NCBI GenBank assembly: GCA_031290535.1
Contig: JAITNI010000320.1
Location: 1-9,502 of the forward strand
Length of the DNA: 9,502 nucleotides
Source: Zoogloeaceae bacterium
GTDB lineage: Bacteria > Pseudomonadota > Gammaproteobacteria > Burkholderiales > Rhodocyclaceae
Direction of reading: 5' to 3'
The notes under the pieces were generated by a model that saw nothing but the letters and a program-made list of their open reading frames with translations, was not told the origin of the DNA and did not search any database. Made by a program: the position numbers and the translations under genes. Below, piece by piece: positions 7,069 through 9,502 of this stretch; the stretch's first letter is position 1, and each line of letters begins with the position of its first letter.

Positions 7069-7507
7069 AGTTTCCTGCTTTTCGCATGGCATACGTTCTG
7101 ACCTTGTCCAGATAAACCGTACTGTTTGGCATTTTACCTTCTTTTTGCGCGGCCCAAAGTACTTCTCCCAGACATTCCAGCAACACATGTCCGGCAGCGT
7201 GGGCGTCCCGCGTTTGCGCGAGGCGGCTAAAAGCGGCGCGGATGCCGGGGGGCTGGTCGATGGCAAGCTGCTCGGCAATCGCCAGATGCAGGGAAAGATG
7301 CAAAAAGGGATTCGTCTCCCCATCCTCTGGCGTCCATTCCCTGTCCAGCGCCTGCGCCGGATTGTCCAGCAAGGCGTGATATTCCGGGTGACAGGCCAGA
7401 ATGTCCGCCGCAGGCAGTTCCGCGCCGCTCAAAGGCAAACGCGCCTGCCGCTTTTGCCAGACGCTACAAAAAAATTGACGCACTTCGTCGCGGGAAGGGG
7501 TAAACAT
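7067..7507 (-). CDS. DUF1841 family protein
   Basis: This 146-residue soluble protein matches the DUF1841 pattern as I know it from Betaproteobacteria: an N-terminal MFTPSRDEVRQFFCSVW, a central HPEYHALLDN, then ETNPFLHLSLHLAIAEQL with closely spaced histidines, and a C-terminal HAAGHVLLECLGEVLWAAQKEGKMP. The function is unknown. The histidines (in HLSLHLA and HAAGH) could suggest metal binding, but that is speculation. There is no signal peptide or membrane helix. The ATG at 7507 has no clear Shine-Dalgarno. It is divergent from parE. Its TAG stop overlaps the end of repeat C, so the last bases of the gene appear to border an element insertion. Confidence 0.9.
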   Translation of the reverse strand: MFTPSRDEVRQFFCSVWQKRQARLPLSGAELPAADILACHPEYHALLDNPAQALDREWTPEDGETNPFLHLSLHLAIAEQLAIDQPPGIRAAFSRLAQTRDAHAAGHVLLECLGEVLWAAQKEGKMPNSTVYLDKVRTYAMRKAGN

Positions 7508-7549
7508 GGCGGTTCAACAATCAGATCAGGCTCGAAAAAATTCCGGCAT

Positions 7550-7577
7550 AGAGTACCATGAATCATTCATCATTCAA
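7550..7577 (-). promoter_or_regulatory. Possible DUF1841 promoter containing a palindrome
   Basis: On the minus strand TTGAAT (7577-7572) and TACTCT (7555-7550) are 16 bp apart, each matching four of six consensus bases. The spacer contains ATGAATCATTCAT (7558-7570), a perfect inverted repeat of two 6-base arms around one base. A repressor bound there would cover the promoter. No clear promoter for parE could be assigned; TAAACT at 7614-7619 is the best -10-like word on the plus strand. Confidence 0.35.
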
Positions 7578-7664
7578 ACGCTTTTCCCCTTTCGCTTCCT
7601 GCCGTTTGAGCGCTAAACTCGCGCCTTCATAAAAATTTCTGGCGGGCTTGTCTGGCCTGCTGCG

Positions 7665-7669
7665 GGAGG
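7665..7669 (+). promoter_or_regulatory. Ribosome binding site deciding the parE TTG start
   Basis: GGAGG lies five bases before TTG 7675. The next in-frame ATG (7741) would remove the conserved first 22 residues of the ATPase domain, so this site and the protein alignment both point to TTG. Confidence 0.75.
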
Positions 7670-7674
7670 AACTT

Positions 7675-9502
7675 TTGAGCTATACCGCTGAATCCATCGC
7701 TGTCCTGAAAGGGCTGGAACCGGTTCGTCATCGTCCGGGGATGTACACCCGCACGGATTCGCCCCTGCACATCATTCAGGAAGTCATCGACAACGCCGCT
7801 GACGAGGCGCTGGCCGGGTATTGTCGCCTGATTGACGTCACCTTGCACCGGGATCAGTCCGTCACCGTGGTGGATGACGGGCGCGGCATTCCGGTGGAAA
7901 TTCATCCGGCGGAGGGCGTGCCGACGGTGGAAGTGGTGTTCACCCGCCTGCACGCGGGCGGCAAGTTCAACAAGAATGACGGGGATTCGGCGTATCGTTT
8001 TTCCGGCGGCCTGCACGGGGTGGGCGTTTCCGTCACCAACGCGCTCTCCACCCGGCTGGAGGTGGAAGTGACCCGCGAGGGCGGACGGTATCAGATGGCC
8101 TTTTCCGGCGGCGCGGTGATCGAACCCCTGCGCCGGACGGGCGACGCGCCCAAAAAGGCCAGCAGTACGCGCGTCCGTGCCTGGCCGGACGTCCAGTTTT
8201 TCGATACGCCCCATGTCGCGGCGGCGGGGCTGGAACGCCTGTTGCGGAGCAAGGCGGTGCTCCTGCCGGGGCTGGAAGTGCGTCTGACCCTTGAAGGGGG
8301 CGAGACGCCCGACGTCAAAACCTGGCGCTTTACGCAGGGGATGCAGCAATATCTGACCGAACAGATTCAGGAAGAACTGATCGCGCCGGTCTTCAGCGCC
8401 GAAAAATACGCCCTGCCCGATGACGAAAATTTTCCTTCCGGCGCAGGCGCGGCCTGGGCCATCTGCTGGACGGCAGAAGGCGGGCTGGCGCGGGAGTCCT
8501 ATGTCAATCTCATCCCCACGCCCGCAGGCGGCACACATGAAGCGGGCTTGCGGCAGGCGGCGTTTGACGCCCTGAAAGGGTTCAGCGAACACCACGCCCT
8601 GTTGCCCAAGGGCGTCAAACTGACGGCGGAAGACGTGTTCTCCCGCGCCAGCTTCGTCCTCGCGGCGCGGGTGCTCGACCCCTCTTTTCAGGGGCAGATC
8701 AAGGAACGCCTCAATTCGCGCGACGCGCTGGCGCTGGTCGCCCGCATGGCCCGCGACCCGCTGGAATTGTGGTTGAACGAACACCCGGAAGCGGCAAAAA
8801 AAATCGCCGAACTGGCGATTCGCGCCGCGCAGGCCAGAACCCGCGCCGGACAGAAGGTGGAAAAAAGAAAACAGTCCGGCGTCACCATTCTGCCCGGCAA
8901 ACTCTCCGACTGCCAGTCCGAAGACCTGAACCGCAACGAACTCTTTCTGGTGGAAGGTGATTCCGCCGGCGGATCCGCCAAATCGGGGCGCGACAAGGAA
9001 ACGCAGGCCATCCTCCCCTTGCGTGGCAAGGTACTGAACACCTGGGAGATTGACCCCGGCAGCCTGTTCGCCAACCGCGAGGTGCATGACATCGCCGTGG
9101 CGCTCGGCATTGACCCGCACGCCCCCGACGCCGATGACGCCGTGCTTGCCAACCTGCGCTACGGCAAGGTGGTCATCATGACCGATGCCGACGTGGATGG
9201 CTCGCACATCCGCGTCCTGCTGTGCACCCTCTTTTACCGCCATTTTCCCCGGCTGGTCGCGCACGGCCACCTGTACTTTGCCCAGCCGCCGCTCTACCGG
9301 CTGGACGTGCCCGGACAGGGCAAAAATCGTCCGCCCGCCAAGATTTACGCGCTGGACGAAGCCGAACGCGACGCGGCGCTGGAAAAACTTCGGCGGGAAA
9401 AGGTTCGCCCGGAAAATGTGGGCATTTCCCGCTTCAAGGGTCTGGGCGAAATGAACCCGGAACAACTCTGGGACACCACCCTGTGCCCCGACACCCGCCG
9501 CC
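7675..9502 (+). CDS. parE: DNA topoisomerase IV subunit B, ParE (3' end missing)
   Basis: ParE is the ATPase subunit of topoisomerase IV, which with ParC decatenates replicated chromosomes. There are 609 codons before the window edge; the family is usually about 630-660, so a few dozen residues are missing. The start is TTG 7675, giving SYTAESIAVLKGLEPVRHRPGMYT, the usual ParE N-terminus, with GGAGG upstream. The GHKL ATPase domain shows EVIDNAADEA (E36 likely the general base, N40), DDGRGIP (67-73) and GGLHGVG (111-117). The TOPRIM domain shows VEGDSAGGSAK (from 426) and DADVDGSH (504-511), followed by RFKGLGEMNPEQLW (586-599). All catalytic motifs are intact. PVFSAEKYALPDDE in the transducer region and the absence of a GyrB-type insert fit ParE rather than GyrB. 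It is transcribed divergently from the DUF1841 gene. Confidence 0.95.
   Translation, partial: MSYTAESIAVLKGLEPVRHRPGMYTRTDSPLHIIQEVIDNAADEALAGYCRLIDVTLHRDQSVTVVDDGRGIPVEIHPAEGVPTVEVVFTRLHAGGKFNKNDGDSAYRFSGGLHGVGVSVTNALSTRLEVEVTREGGRYQMAFSGGAVIEPLRRTGDAPKKASSTRVRAWPDVQFFDTPHVAAAGLERLLRSKAVLLPGLEVRLTLEGGETPDVKTWRFTQGMQQYLTEQIQEELIAPVFSAEKYALPDDENFPSGAGAAWAICWTAEGGLARESYVNLIPTPAGGTHEAGLRQAAFDALKGFSEHHALLPKGVKLTAEDVFSRASFVLAARVLDPSFQGQIKERLNSRDALALVARMARDPLELWLNEHPEAAKKIAELAIRAAQARTRAGQKVEKRKQSGVTILPGKLSDCQSEDLNRNELFLVEGDSAGGSAKSGRDKETQAILPLRGKVLNTWEIDPGSLFANREVHDIAVALGIDPHAPDADDAVLANLRYGKVVIMTDADVDGSHIRVLLCTLFYRHFPRLVAHGHLYFAQPPLYRLDVPGQGKNRPPAKIYALDEAERDAALEKLRREKVRPENVGISRFKGLGEMNPEQLWDTTLCPDTRR

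Noticed and set aside
6590..7561. 323-codon plus-strand open frame through repeat C
   Set aside because: It crosses two minus-strand genes and the repeat element, has no coherent domain, and exists only because the frame lacks stops by chance.
7627..9465. 612-codon minus-strand open frame opposite parE
   Set aside because: The plus strand here encodes a complete set of ParE motifs. The antisense frame has repetitive low-information composition typical of the complement of a GC-rich gene and has no family match that I recognise.

Overview
The window looks like a chromosomal segment of a betaproteobacterium, possibly from Rhodocyclales or a relative. The basis is the GC-rich coding sequence, an ftsK-lolA gene pair, a DUF1841 gene (a family I know mainly from Betaproteobacteria), parE, and dispersed short palindromic repeats of the TTCGACAGGCTCAGCCCGAACGG type. 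No phage, plasmid, CRISPR, rRNA or tRNA signature is visible.

Layout, left to right. Positions 1-21 hold the first seven codons of an unidentified minus-strand gene with a strong ribosome binding site. A non-coding stretch with repeat copy A follows (22-377). Then come lolA (378-1025) and ftsK (1022-3358) on the minus strand; ftsK is transcribed first and overlaps lolA by 4 bp. An AT-richer divergent spacer (3359-3654) separates them from a plus-strand SpoU/TrmH-type RNA 2'-O-methyltransferase gene (3655-4443). That gene converges on a two-gene minus-strand hypothetical operon (6871-5411, then 5370-4681), and the 237-bp gap is filled by a composite repeat array with copy B. Upstream of the operon lies repeat copy C (6938-7068), then the minus-strand DUF1841 gene (7067-7507). 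A divergent spacer with a palindrome leads into plus-strand parE from 7675, which runs off the right edge.

The recognisable genes serve cell-envelope and chromosome maintenance. FtsK couples division to chromosome segregation, ParE is the ATPase subunit of topoisomerase IV, which decatenates daughter chromosomes, and LolA carries lipoproteins across the periplasm. The methyltransferase modifies RNA. The two hypothetical proteins each have an N-terminal membrane segment and are probably exported or anchored in the envelope.

No clearly new biological system was found. The parts most worth a second look are the roughly 115-130 bp repeat family with terminal inverted repeats, two copies of which abut or overlap stop codons; a near-identical 27-nt leader in front of the two unrelated hypothetical operon genes; and the hypothetical operon itself.
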